Source: an uncultured Eubacteriales bacterium
GTDB lineage: Bacteria > Bacillota > Clostridia > Oscillospirales > CAG-272
Assembly: GCA_900321265.1 (NCBI GenBank)
Contig: ONVJ01000160.1
Location: 1 to 15,178 of the forward strand
Direction: 5' to 3'
Length of the DNA: 15,178 nucleotides
Of this stretch, positions 7,095 to 13,770 are shown one piece after another. The position numbers and the translations under genes were made by a program. The notes below the pieces were generated by a model that saw only the letters and a program-made list of their open reading frames with translations, searched no databases and was not told where the DNA came from. Every line of letters begins with the position of its first letter. Within the stretch, counting starts at the first letter, position 1.

Positions 7095-7757
7095 ATGAAG
7101 ACGAAAAAAAAGACAGAGGACCGGGAGGACCGGACGATCAAGAATGAAGGGCTGAGCACCCGGAAGCTTAAGTTCTGCATCTCAGGCAGAAGTTCCCGGA
7201 AACACCGGGCAGCGGGACCGGCGCACAGATCCGCCGCGGCGGCAGCCGCTGTAATGATGCTGATCGCGGTCATCTTTTCGGTCGCCGGCTGCTCGAAGAG
7301 CGAGATCCCGAACGGGTATATCGAGATATCGACATCCAGCTCTCCCTATCATCTCTATGTGCCTAAATCCTGGTACAACAATTCCTCGGGCGGGCAGATC
7401 TCGGCATACTATTCGTCTCAGGACAAATCAAACATCGGCGTTACGGCGATGATACAGGATTACGACGCCGGGCTCGAGACGGTGGACGACTATACTGAAG
7501 CCGTCGACTCGTCGCTCGCCGGTCTGCTCCCCGAATACAAGCGGGAGGGCGATTTCAAAGAAACGACTCTGGGCGGCCGGGCGGCAAAGAGCTTTGAGTA
7601 TTCCGCTACCGTCGACGGCAGAAATTACCGGTTCATGCAGATAGTCACTCTCAAGGGATATGACTTCTTTATCTTCACATATACCGCAGAGGCGGACAGA
7701 TACGAGTCGCATCTTGAAGAGATCGACGAGATCCTCTCATATTTCACCTTCAAATAA
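7095..7757 (+). CDS. Lipoprotein of unknown function
   Basis: This 220-residue protein has a lipobox ending SVAGC, with the lipidated cysteine at residue 66, preceded by an Ala-rich hydrophobic stretch from 47 to 65. The mature part (66-220) is about 155 residues. It begins with a polar linker and then alternates strands and short helices, ending in FIFTYTAEADRYESHLEEIDEILSYFTF. That pattern resembles PsbP/DUF1795-like secreted domains, a resemblance rather than an identification. The segment before the hydrophobic core is 46 residues long and highly charged, which is odd for a lipoprotein signal. Methionines at 54-55 could be starts, but they lack a ribosome binding site, whereas AAGGA precedes the ATG at 7095. 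Its stop overlaps the start of the next gene (TAATG), indicating translational coupling to the cysteine desulfurase. Export to the membrane surface is likely; the function is unknown. Confidence 0.75.
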   Translation: MKTKKKTEDREDRTIKNEGLSTRKLKFCISGRSSRKHRAAGPAHRSAAAAAAVMMLIAVIFSVAGCSKSEIPNGYIEISTSSSPYHLYVPKSWYNNSSGGQISAYYSSQDKSNIGVTAMIQDYDAGLETVDDYTEAVDSSLAGLLPEYKREGDFKETTLGGRAAKSFEYSATVDGRNYRFMQIVTLKGYDFFIFTYTAEADRYESHLEEIDEILSYFTFK

Positions 7758-8908
7758 TGGAGGATCTGATCTATCTCGACAACAGTGCCACGACGCCGCT
7801 CTGCCCCGAGGCGGTCGGGGCGATGACGGACGCCTTCGGAGTCTATGCGAATCCCTCCTCTCTGCACCCGGCGGGCACCGAGGCTGCGGCGCTGCTTGAC
7901 CGGTCGAGAAAGGCGCTGATCAGGGCCGCCGGACTGCCCGGCGGATTTTCGGCGGTCTTTACCGGTTCGGGAAGTGCCGCGAACAACCTGGCGCTGACCG
8001 GAGCCGGGAGGAGCGGGAAGCATTTTCCGTCGCGCAGGATGATCATTACCGATTCCGAACACCCTTCGGTGGAGAACACTGCCGTCGCGCTCGGGAAGGA
8101 AGGCTTTGAGATCGTAAGGATACCTACCGCCGGAGGAAGGCTCGACGCGGATGTTTTCTCTGCCGAGATCGCGAAGGGGGCCGCGGTAGTCTCGCTCATG
8201 CTCGTCAACAACGAGACCGGCGCGTATTACGGTGTGGAGGAGGCCTTCGCGTTGGCGAGACGTGTCTGCCCCGGCGCGCTTCTGCACTGTGACGCGGTGC
8301 AGGGATTTATGCGGGTGCCGCTTCCGGAGAACGCCGACATGATCACCGTCAGCGCGCACAAGATACACGGCCCGAAGGGAGTCGGCGCGCTTTTTTTGTC
8401 GCGTGACGTCATAAAGAAAAAGTCCCTCTCTCCGCTGATCTACGGTGGAGGGCAGGAGACCGGACTGGTATCCGGGACCGAGAACATACCCGGGATCGCC
8501 GGCTTCGCAGCCGCGGCGACGGCCGCCGCCTCACGGGGAGAATCCGACTCGGAAAGGCTCGCGGAGCTTTACCGCCTTGCGGTCGGGGCCGCAGAAAAAG
8601 CCGGCGCGAGGGTGAACCTCCCGGCGCGCCGAGTCGATCATATCGTCAGCCTGACACTGCCGGGGATAAAGAGCCAGACGATGCTGAACTTCCTGTCGGC
8701 GGGCGGGATATGCGTCTCGTCGGGATCTGCCTGCTCTTCTCACGACAGAAGGATAAGCAGATCGCTGAAGGCCTTCGGCCTGTCCGACGCCGACGCCGAC
8801 TGCACTATCAGGGTAAGCCTTTCGGCGGAAAACACCCCGGAGGAGATCGAAGCCTTCGGCGCGAGACTTGCCGATGGCATATCGAGGCTGGTAAGGGCAA
8901 AAAAATAA
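7757..8908 (+). CDS. Cysteine desulfurase, NifS/IscS family
   Basis: The enzyme removes sulfur from cysteine using PLP and hands it as a persulfide to acceptors such as MnmA or Fe-S scaffolds. The 383-residue product has YLDNSATTP at 6-14, the conserved EHPSV with H102, VNNETG at 150-155, CDAVQ at 178-182, the PLP lysine K202 in SAHKIHGPKGVG, and C326 in SSGSACSS as the persulfide cysteine on the mobile loop. That loop favours the IscS/NifS group over SufS. The PLP-phosphate loop reads GSGSAANN instead of the common GGTEANN. The ATG overlaps the lipoprotein TAA, and there is no separate ribosome binding site. No iscU-like gene follows. Instead mnmA converges from the other strand, so a dedicated tRNA-thiolation role like B. 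subtilis YrvO is plausible, by inference from context. Confidence 0.92.
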   Translation: MEDLIYLDNSATTPLCPEAVGAMTDAFGVYANPSSLHPAGTEAAALLDRSRKALIRAAGLPGGFSAVFTGSGSAANNLALTGAGRSGKHFPSRRMIITDSEHPSVENTAVALGKEGFEIVRIPTAGGRLDADVFSAEIAKGAAVVSLMLVNNETGAYYGVEEAFALARRVCPGALLHCDAVQGFMRVPLPENADMITVSAHKIHGPKGVGALFLSRDVIKKKSLSPLIYGGGQETGLVSGTENIPGIAGFAAAATAAASRGESDSERLAELYRLAVGAAEKAGARVNLPARRVDHIVSLTLPGIKSQTMLNFLSAGGICVSSGSACSSHDRRISRSLKAFGLSDADADCTIRVSLSAENTPEEIEAFGARLADGISRLVRAKK

Positions 8909-8959
8909 TATAACGAGGTCGTTTACAACCTGCGCAGCGGGTTTTAACGGCCTCGTTAT
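8898..8959 (-). terminator. Intrinsic terminator between cysteine desulfurase and mnmA
   Basis: A 14-bp stem pairs 8910-8923 with 8946-8959 with one G-U pair. Inside it a second small stem pairs 8927-8933 with 8937-8943. On the - strand the stem is followed by a U-rich run (complement of 8899-8909), giving a good terminator for mnmA. On the + strand the stem could also end the desulfurase transcript, but the following sequence is only moderately T-rich. The U-tract overlaps the desulfurase stop codon. Confidence 0.85.
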
Positions 8960-8967
8960 TCAATAAA

Positions 8968-10020
8968 TCATCCTCCTATGACGGCTCTGCCGCCGCCCGC
9001 GGTAACCGGCGCCTCTGAATAGAAGACCGCCGACTGTCCCGGCGCGGGGGCGCGCTGCGGGGCATCGAAGCTGACGGTGAAGCTTCCGTCTTCTTCCGGT
9101 ATGACGGTCGCGGGGGCGAATTTCTTCGTATATCTGAGCCTTACGGCCGACCTGAATGGCTCTTTTGGCGTTTCGCCCGACGCGAAAGAGAGCCCTGTTA
9201 CCTTAGCGGAATCTGTATACAGGTCGCTCTCGCGTCCGAGTATCACCCGGTTGTTTTCAACGTCGAGCTTCAGGACGTAAAGCCGGCTGTCGGCCGGAAC
9301 GCCGAGCCCCCGGCGCTGACCGGGGGTGTATCTCCAGATGCCCCGGTGTCTGCCAAGCGGATTTCCTTCACTGTCGGTGAAATCCCCTTCAGGAGGAAGC
9401 GGTCTGCCTTCCGATTCAAGCTGTCCCGCGATATATCCGCCGACGTCTCCGCCCGGAATGAAGCAGATGTCCTGGCTTTCTCTGACCGAAGCGGCAGACA
9501 GCCCTCTCCGGGCTGCCTCAGCCTTGACCTCCGACTTCGTCGCGTCCCCGAGAGGCAGGACGAGCCTTGAGAGGATATCCTGACCGAGCGGCCAGAGAAA
9601 ATAAGACTGGTCCTTTGTCCGGTCGGCAGCCTCGGCTATGAACTTGTTTCCCGAAATGTCCGCGATCTTTGCGTAATGGCCGGTGGCTATCAGTTCGCAG
9701 CCCAGCCTGTCGGCCTCCCGGGCAAGCAGCGGGAATTTTATCCGCATATTGCAGAGGACGCAGGGATTCGGAGTCCTGCCCCGCAGATATTCGCAGGTGA
9801 AGGGAAGAGTGACCGCGCGGGAGAATTCCTCTTCGACGGAAACGACCCTGTGTCCGATCCCTGCCTCCGCGGCGGCTCCGGCGGCGCGCTCTCCGGTTGT
9901 TTCGTCGCCGGGACGCATAATGAAGGTGATCCCTTCCACTTCGTATCCCGCGTCGAGAAGGCGGAGAGCGGAAAGGCTGCTGTCAACACCTCCGCTCATG
10001 GCGAGCAGTACTTTTTTCAT
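8968..10020 (-). CDS. mnmA: tRNA-specific 2-thiouridylase MnmA
   Basis: MnmA activates uridine 34 of tRNA-Lys, -Glu and -Gln with ATP and inserts sulfur to make 2-thiouridine. The 350-residue product begins with the PP-loop MSGGVDSS (8-15). It has GRTPNPCVLCNMRIKF (81-96), where C90 aligns with the nucleophilic cysteine of known MnmA, then TGHYAKI (113-119), TKDQSYFLW (135-143) and ESQDICFIP (181-189) with C186 as the second catalytic cysteine. The C-terminal region has the PGQRRGLG and PGQSAVFY motifs of the beta domains. The HVS-like linker between the PP-loop and the NPC motif is somewhat short. No clear ribosome binding site precedes the ATG, and the foldase gene ends only 19 bp upstream, so coupled translation is likely. 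A cysteine desulfurase converges on it, a sensible sulfur donor. Confidence 0.96.
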   Translation of the reverse strand: MKKVLLAMSGGVDSSLSALRLLDAGYEVEGITFIMRPGDETTGERAAGAAAEAGIGHRVVSVEEEFSRAVTLPFTCEYLRGRTPNPCVLCNMRIKFPLLAREADRLGCELIATGHYAKIADISGNKFIAEAADRTKDQSYFLWPLGQDILSRLVLPLGDATKSEVKAEAARRGLSAASVRESQDICFIPGGDVGGYIAGQLESEGRPLPPEGDFTDSEGNPLGRHRGIWRYTPGQRRGLGVPADSRLYVLKLDVENNRVILGRESDLYTDSAKVTGLSFASGETPKEPFRSAVRLRYTKKFAPATVIPEEDGSFTVSFDAPQRAPAPGQSAVFYSEAPVTAGGGRAVIGG

Positions 10021-10039
10021 GATCAGTCAGGGCGTTATG

Positions 10040-11254
10040 TCAGCCTGCCGCCTCTGCCGCCGAGGTATCCTCCGGCTCTGCGCTTTCGGGCTGATATTCG
10101 ATCCTTGCGTAGGAATAGACGGCGTCACCTACCTTTTCGCGGAAGGCGGCCTCCTTCAGATATCCCTCTCCGTAATATGAGTTGTACATCGATTCTATCT
10201 GTTCCGCGGTGTAGTTGTATCCGTTGTTCGCCCAGTAGTCAAGTGTCTTCTGAAGATACTCGTTATAGATCTCGTCGGTCATCACGATGCCCTCGGCGTT
10301 GGCGACGTAGTAGAGGACCATGTCGGATCTCGTATACCCTTCCGCCGATTCTTTGAGCGATTCCTCGGTAAGTCCGGAAGCCGAGAGGACCTGCTCGCGG
10401 GACATATCGTAATAGGCCGCCATCGAGTCGTAGTAGTTGCTGATCGAATTGTAGTAGTAATCGTAGAGGGCGGAATGGAGCGACGAGATTACCGCCGTAT
10501 CCTCCAGCCGTTCGAAGATAGAAGGATAAACGCTCTCAAAGAGCATATATTCCTCCATAGTGGCGAGATAATCTTTGAAATAAGCGCGGTAGGAATCCGC
10601 CGTCGTATATTTTCCGTCGCTGAGCTTCGAAGCCGCCTCGTCGGTCAGATTCGGGAGGCAGATCCCGTGTACGCCCATCTTGAATACTGCGGGCTTCCCG
10701 GCAAGCGACGCGTTGTAGTTTTCGGGGAAGGTGATGCTGACCTCGGTCTCTTTTCCGTATTCAGCGCCTATAAGGCCGGAGGCGAATCCCGGGATATATC
10801 CGCTTTTTTCATCGTCGATGATCAGGGTAGCCTTGTCTGAATGTCCTCCGTCAAATGCGACGCCGTCCATATATCCGGTATAATCGATCTCGATCCAGTC
10901 GCCGGCTGCTACGCTGCGCGATGTGTCAAGGGTATAGTATCCGTAATAGATGAGCACCTGAGTCAGTTCTGCGTTGACGATCTCGTCGGTTATCTCCCGC
11001 TTCTGATAGGAGGTCGTGAGCAGAAGATCCTTGTATTCGAGGGTCATGTACCCTGAGAGATCGACGCCTTCGAGCGAAGGCTTCGGAATGGTGTTCTGAG
11101 CCTCAGCCGATGTTGTGACGGCTGACGGGACCGATGTCACGGCAGAAGGCGGCTGTGTGATGCCGGCCTTGCCGAAGAGATCGGTGAGCGAGCAGGAAGA
11201 CAGCATAAGGAGCGCCGTCAGGACCGCAGCTGCCGTATAGATTGTTCTTTTCAT
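10040..11254 (-). CDS. Surface lipoprotein with trigger-factor-type FKBP peptidyl-prolyl isomerase domain
   Basis: The start was placed at the ATG at 11254, because GGAG lies 6 nt upstream and the protein then begins MKRTIYTAAA with a classical lipoprotein signal and lipobox LSSC (C21). The frame stays open 45 codons further upstream, but that part looks non-coding. The 404-residue protein has a Pro/Ser/Thr-rich linker (30-60). An FKBP-like domain at about 116-197 reads AGDWIEIDYTGYMDG, then PGFASGLIGAEYGKETEVSITFPENY and LAGKPAVFKMGVHGI, most like the PPIase domain of trigger factor. A long helical C-terminal part is very rich in tyrosine and acidic residues (about 255-385). It likely acts as a membrane-anchored foldase for secreted proteins, analogous to PrsA but of a different PPIase class. 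That role is inferred from domain and location. Confidence 0.88.
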   Translation of the reverse strand: MKRTIYTAAAVLTALLMLSSCSLTDLFGKAGITQPPSAVTSVPSAVTTSAEAQNTIPKPSLEGVDLSGYMTLEYKDLLLTTSYQKREITDEIVNAELTQVLIYYGYYTLDTSRSVAAGDWIEIDYTGYMDGVAFDGGHSDKATLIIDDEKSGYIPGFASGLIGAEYGKETEVSITFPENYNASLAGKPAVFKMGVHGICLPNLTDEAASKLSDGKYTTADSYRAYFKDYLATMEEYMLFESVYPSIFERLEDTAVISSLHSALYDYYYNSISNYYDSMAAYYDMSREQVLSASGLTEESLKESAEGYTRSDMVLYYVANAEGIVMTDEIYNEYLQKTLDYWANNGYNYTAEQIESMYNSYYGEGYLKEAAFREKVGDAVYSYARIEYQPESAEPEDTSAAEAAG

Positions 11255-11267
11255 CGTTGGCTCCATT

Positions 11268-11284
11268 CTGCCGCTTGGCGGCAG
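11268..11284 (-). promoter_or_regulatory. Hairpin just upstream of the foldase ribosome binding site
   Basis: A perfect 7-bp inverted repeat, CTGCCGC-TTG-GCGGCAG, lies 3 bp upstream of the GGAG (complement of 11261-11264) of the foldase gene. In the mRNA it would form a compact triloop hairpin beside the ribosome binding site. Whether it stabilises the message or modulates translation cannot be told from sequence. Confidence 0.45.
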
Positions 11285-11297
11285 GAGTAATATTTCT

Positions 11298-11408
11298 GAC
11301 AGTTGAACACGCGTTGACCGCCCGGGGCAGGAGACAGCGGCTTCTGAATGCGGTGCATCAGGTTCACGCCTGCCACACAGATCCTTCACCCGGAAGTCAA
11401 TAACAGTC
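11298..11408. other. Rod-like nested RNA fold, candidate structured leader or small RNA
   Basis: Four helices are nested in order. The outermost pairs 11298-11304 with 11402-11408 (one mismatch). Inside it, TTGAC 11314-11318 pairs with GTCAA 11396-11400, and GGCAGG 11326-11331 pairs with CCTGCC 11369-11374. Innermost, 11344-11351 pairs with 11355-11361 around the triloop GGT with one bulge. On the - strand this is the foldase leader. On the + strand the outer helix is followed at once by TTTTT (11409-11413), as for a terminated small RNA. No convincing promoter was found on either strand. The sequence does not show the conserved core of SRP RNA, tmRNA or a riboswitch that I know. Confidence 0.35.
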
Positions 11409-11415
11409 TTTTTGT

Positions 11416-11455
11416 AAAAATACCGCGTTGACGGGCTTTGTCCGTAACGCGGTAT
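11416..11455 (-). terminator. Intrinsic terminator after rpmF
   Basis: A 10-bp stem pairs ATACCGCGTT (11420-11429) with AACGCGGTAT (11446-11455). It is extended by ACGG/CCGT (11431-11434 with 11442-11445) past a one-base bulge, around a GCTTTGT loop. On the - strand it is followed by TTTT, from A11416-A11419. It lies 18 bp beyond the rpmF stop and separates the yceD-rpmF unit from the foldase gene. Confidence 0.8.
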
Positions 11456-11473
11456 TTCTCGGCAGGGGCGGAA

Positions 11474-11662
11474 TTACTCCTTGTCGTCTTTTACGACGAT
11501 GGTCTTTCCGTCATACATGCCGCACTCGGGGCACACCTGATGCGGCTTGATAAGAGCTCCGCAGTTGGGGCATTTCACGAGATTCGGGGTCTTGAGCTTC
11601 CAGGTGCTGGAGCGTCTTTTGTCTCTCCTGGCCTGCGAAGTTTTCTTCTTCGGTACTGCCAC
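11474..11662 (-). CDS. rpmF: 50S ribosomal protein L32
   Basis: The 62-residue product is a standard bacterial L32. It begins MAVPKKKTSQARRDKRRSSTW and carries a four-cysteine zinc ribbon, CPNC then CPEC (residues 31-34 and 44-47). The start is taken as the GTG at 11662 rather than the ATG two codons upstream. The GTG gives the universally conserved MAVPKKK beginning and lies 8 nt after a strong AGGAGG. The ATG would be only 2 nt from that site, too close for good initiation. An open frame extends further but is not supported. It follows yceD after a spacer of about 100 bp with two small hairpins, the classic yceD-rpmF pair. Confidence 0.96.
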   Translation of the reverse strand: MAVPKKKTSQARRDKRRSSTWKLKTPNLVKCPNCGALIKPHQVCPECGMYDGKTIVVKDDKE

Positions 11663-11709
11663 GGTCATAACCTCCTGTATAATCACATATTTTTTCTGTT
11701 TTATCATTC

Positions 11710-11751
11710 CCCCGGAAGTGCTTATCGGGGTATCCGGCCGCCCGTGCGGCC
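11710..11751 (-). promoter_or_regulatory. Two small hairpins in the yceD-rpmF spacer
   Basis: In the spacer between yceD and rpmF, GGCCGC (11736-11741) pairs with GCGGCC (11746-11751) around a 4-nt loop, and CCCCG (11710-11714) pairs with CGGGG (11726-11730). Neither is followed by a U-tract on the - strand, so they look like mRNA-stability or processing elements rather than terminators. They may set the relative output of rpmF and yceD, which is inference. Confidence 0.4.
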
Positions 11752-11761
11752 TTTCGGTCTT

Positions 11762-12274
11762 TCAGTCGGGGAGATCCAGCTTTTTCAGAACGTCCCACCT
11801 GGGATCGGTCGCTTTCCCTACGCACCCGCAGGTCTCGCCCGGCTTCAGTTTCCTGCCGCACGCCGGACAGAGTCCGGGGCAGTCCTCCGAGCAGAGGACG
11901 AGCATGGGAAATTCGAGAAAAACCGCTTCCCTCAGAGCCTCGTCGGTATCGAGAAGGCCGCCGCTTACCGGGAGATATTCATCGTTTTCCTCGAGTATCT
12001 CCTCGGGGACTGTCCCTTCGGTAACCAGGGTCCGGTCGAATTCAAAATCCAGGATCCTCTCTACCGGATCAAGGCATCTCGCGCATCTTCCGAGATACGG
12101 GACGATCACCTTCGACTCGAGTCTGAAATATCCGCCCGATCCCTTAACCGCACCGGTCACCTTTGCCCCCGGGAGAAGAGTATAGTCTTCGGGGAGGGTG
12201 TCGAGTTTCAGATCGGAGGATATATCGATCTTTCCTATCTCACCGCGAAGAAGCGGCCCCAGGTCAATGATCAA
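11762..12274 (-). CDS. yceD: YceD / DUF177 family protein (ribosome-assembly related)
   Basis: YceD (YlbN in Bacillus) is a conserved partner of rpmF needed for normal 23S rRNA accumulation in some bacteria and plants. The 170-residue protein shows the family features: CARCLDP with C64 and C67, then CSEDCPGLCPACG (128-140) and CGC at 149-151, and the C-terminal signature DPRWDVLKKL (157-166). The cysteine pairs probably bind zinc. The start codon is TTG at 12274. AAAGGAG sits 8 nt before it, and the product then begins MIIDLGPLL like its relatives; no ATG is available nearby. It is driven by a perfect consensus promoter and followed by rpmF, so both are likely made from one transcript. The family call is secure; the molecular action is not fully known. 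Confidence 0.93.
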   Translation of the reverse strand: MIIDLGPLLRGEIGKIDISSDLKLDTLPEDYTLLPGAKVTGAVKGSGGYFRLESKVIVPYLGRCARCLDPVERILDFEFDRTLVTEGTVPEEILEENDEYLPVSGGLLDTDEALREAVFLEFPMLVLCSEDCPGLCPACGRKLKPGETCGCVGKATDPRWDVLKKLDLPD

Positions 12275-12316
12275 TTCTTCTTCTCCTTTGAGGTCCGGAA
12301 AGAAAAAGCACTATTA

Positions 12317-12345
12317 ATTATAATACTTAATTGTCCGAATGTCAA
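12317..12345 (-). promoter_or_regulatory. Perfect consensus sigma-A promoter of yceD-rpmF
   Basis: On the - strand TTGACA (12345-12340) and TATAAT (12322-12317) are separated by exactly 17 nt of AT-rich sequence. Both hexamers are perfect. The predicted leader is about 35 nt and contains AAAGGAG before the TTG start codon of yceD. This fits strong, growth-linked expression of a ribosomal protein gene and gives yceD-rpmF its own start separate from ackA. Confidence 0.93.
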
Positions 12346-12404
12346 GAATTATTTATTTCCCGCTGTTACAGAAGCCGGGAAGGCGGAAAACGGAAAGGGT
12401 CAGG

Positions 12405-13637
12405 TCAGGCTTTCGCGCCGGCGAGACGCTCGGTGTCCATGCAGATGACCTTCTCCTCGTCGGTCGGGATTACGTAAACGAGGACCTTGGAGTCGGGAGC
12501 CGAGATCTTAATGATGTCGGGCTGTCTGAAGGCCTTGAGGTTCTGAGCGGGATCGAGCTTAATTCCGTAGTACTCCATGTCCTCGCAGACTATCCAGCGG
12601 AGCCTCGGGTTGTTCTCGCCGAGACCGGCGGTGAATACGACGGCGTCGAGGCCGTTCATGATCGCCGCGTAGCCTCCGATGAACTTCTTGATCTGGTGCT
12701 TCAGCATGTCGACGGCAAGCTTGCACTGCTCGTAGCGGGGATTCGACGGACCCTCGGCGATGACGTCCTCAAGGTCGCGGGAATCAGAGGAGTAGCCCTC
12801 GGTCAGACCGATGTATCCGCACTGCTTGTTCATATATTTGTCGACTTCGTCGGGAGTGAAGCCCTTCTTTTTCATGATATAGGGCACGATGGCGGGATCG
12901 ATGTCGCCGCATCTTGTCCCCATGAGCACGCCGGCGAGAGGCGTGAATCCCATCGACGTGTCAAGGATCTTTCCGTCCTTCACGGCCGAGATCGACGAAC
13001 CGTTGCCGATGTGGCAGGTGACGATCTTCGTTCCCTCAGCCTTTCCGCCCATGAGCTTTATCATCTCGCCCGAGACGTAGCGGTGGGAGGTCCCGTGGGC
13101 TCCGTAGCGCCTGATGTGGTAGTCGCGGTACATGTCGTAGGAAAGGCCGTACATATAGGCTTCGGGAGGCATAGTCTGATGGAAGGCGGTGTCGAACACG
13201 AGTACGCCGGGAACGTCGGGCATGACCTCGCGGCAGCCGTAAATCGCCTGGAGATGGGCTCCGGTGTGCAGAGGAGCGAAATCGTAGCACTGTTCGAGCT
13301 TCGCGATGACCTCCTCGGTGACCAGCACCGATTCCGAGAAGTAGTAACCGCCGTGAACTATGCGGTGACCGACTGCGCCGATCTCGCCCATGTCGGAGAT
13401 AACGCCGAGCTCGGGATCGGTGAGGGTCTTAATAACGAGCCTGATGGCATCGGTGTGGGTCGGGATGACCATGCTTTCCTTGGTGCGTGTAGCTTTAAGG
13501 AGGTTTTTGTGGTCGAGAATGCCGACGGCATCGCCGATCCTTTCGCATATACCCTTGGCGAGAACAGTGTAGTCCGCGGTGTCAAAAAGCTGATATTTCA
13601 GTGAGCTCGATCCGGCGTTAACAACCAGAATTTTCAT
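12405..13637 (-). CDS. ackA: Acetate kinase
   Basis: AckA converts acetyl phosphate and ADP to acetate and ATP, the final ATP-yielding step of acetate fermentation. The 410-residue product begins MKILVVNAGSSSLKYQLFD, with N7, S10 and S12 of the ASKHA phosphate-1 motif. It has VGHRIVHGG, DTAFHQTMP, GAHGTSHRYVS, CHIGNGSS and MGFTPLAGVLMGTRCGDIDP, the last being an acetate kinase signature. The C-terminal VFTAGLGEN is the adenosine motif. The length is normal, so activity is expected. AAGGAG lies about 12 nt before the ATG, and a promoter with a 17-nt spacer lies upstream. No phosphotransacetylase gene is seen nearby. Its - strand neighbour upstream is tmcAL, which uses acetate; downstream are yceD and rpmF, a frequent clostridial arrangement. 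Confidence 0.98.
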   Translation of the reverse strand: MKILVVNAGSSSLKYQLFDTADYTVLAKGICERIGDAVGILDHKNLLKATRTKESMVIPTHTDAIRLVIKTLTDPELGVISDMGEIGAVGHRIVHGGYYFSESVLVTEEVIAKLEQCYDFAPLHTGAHLQAIYGCREVMPDVPGVLVFDTAFHQTMPPEAYMYGLSYDMYRDYHIRRYGAHGTSHRYVSGEMIKLMGGKAEGTKIVTCHIGNGSSISAVKDGKILDTSMGFTPLAGVLMGTRCGDIDPAIVPYIMKKKGFTPDEVDKYMNKQCGYIGLTEGYSSDSRDLEDVIAEGPSNPRYEQCKLAVDMLKHQIKKFIGGYAAIMNGLDAVVFTAGLGENNPRLRWIVCEDMEYYGIKLDPAQNLKAFRQPDIIKISAPDSKVLVYVIPTDEEKVICMDTERLAGAKA

Positions 13638-13657
13638 TTTTCGTCGATTCTCCTTGC

Positions 13658-13693
13658 TTCTGTCGATTGCGTCGCTTGAGTCGCCCGCATCGC
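13658..13693. repeat. Degenerate 9-nt tandem repeats in the ackA leader
   Basis: Read on the + strand, four consecutive 9-mers follow each other: TTCTGTCGA, TTGCGTCGC, TTGAGTCGC and CCGCATCGC, with a consensus close to TTGNGTCGC. They lie in the untranslated leader of ackA, which is transcribed from the - strand, between promoter and ribosome binding site, and are followed by the palindrome CGCATGCG (13691-13698). The period is exact over 36 bp, although the units differ at several positions. Confidence 0.5.
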
Positions 13694-13720
13694 ATGCGTT
13701 CTTTTTTTAATAACCGTAAT

Positions 13721-13749
13721 ATTATACTACAGTTTTATAAAAAAATCAA
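13721..13749 (-). promoter_or_regulatory. Sigma-A promoter of ackA
   Basis: On the - strand TTGATT (13749-13744) and a perfect TATAAT (13726-13721) are spaced by 17 nt. The predicted start near 13714 gives a leader of about 77 nt. It lies just downstream of the tmcAL terminator, so ackA can be expressed independently of tmcAL. Confidence 0.85.
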
Positions 13750-13770
13750 ACAATATTTTCTTGTTGACCG

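Noticed and set aside
11340..11380. tRNA-like GGTTCACGCC segment
   Set aside because: It resembles a T-arm by a few bases, but no 7-bp acceptor stem, anticodon arm or proper T-loop can be built around it.
11255..11389. 45-codon N-terminal extension of the foldase lipoprotein
   Set aside because: It lacks a ribosome binding site and protein-like character, overlaps the folded leader, and would bury a standard lipoprotein signal that starts at 11254 behind a good GGAG.
11397..11402. TTGACT on the - strand as a -35 box for the foldase gene
   Set aside because: No acceptable -10 hexamer lies 16-18 nt downstream, so a promoter is not supported; the TTGAC portion is instead part of the nested pairing.
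11663..11707. Longer rpmF reading frame beginning at 11707 or 11668
   Set aside because: L32 universally begins MAVPKKK; the GTG at 11662 restores this and has the optimal spacing to AGGAGG.
12339..13604. 421-codon + strand open frame opposite ackA
   Set aside because: It mirrors the acetate kinase gene, has no recognisable domain and no ribosome binding site.
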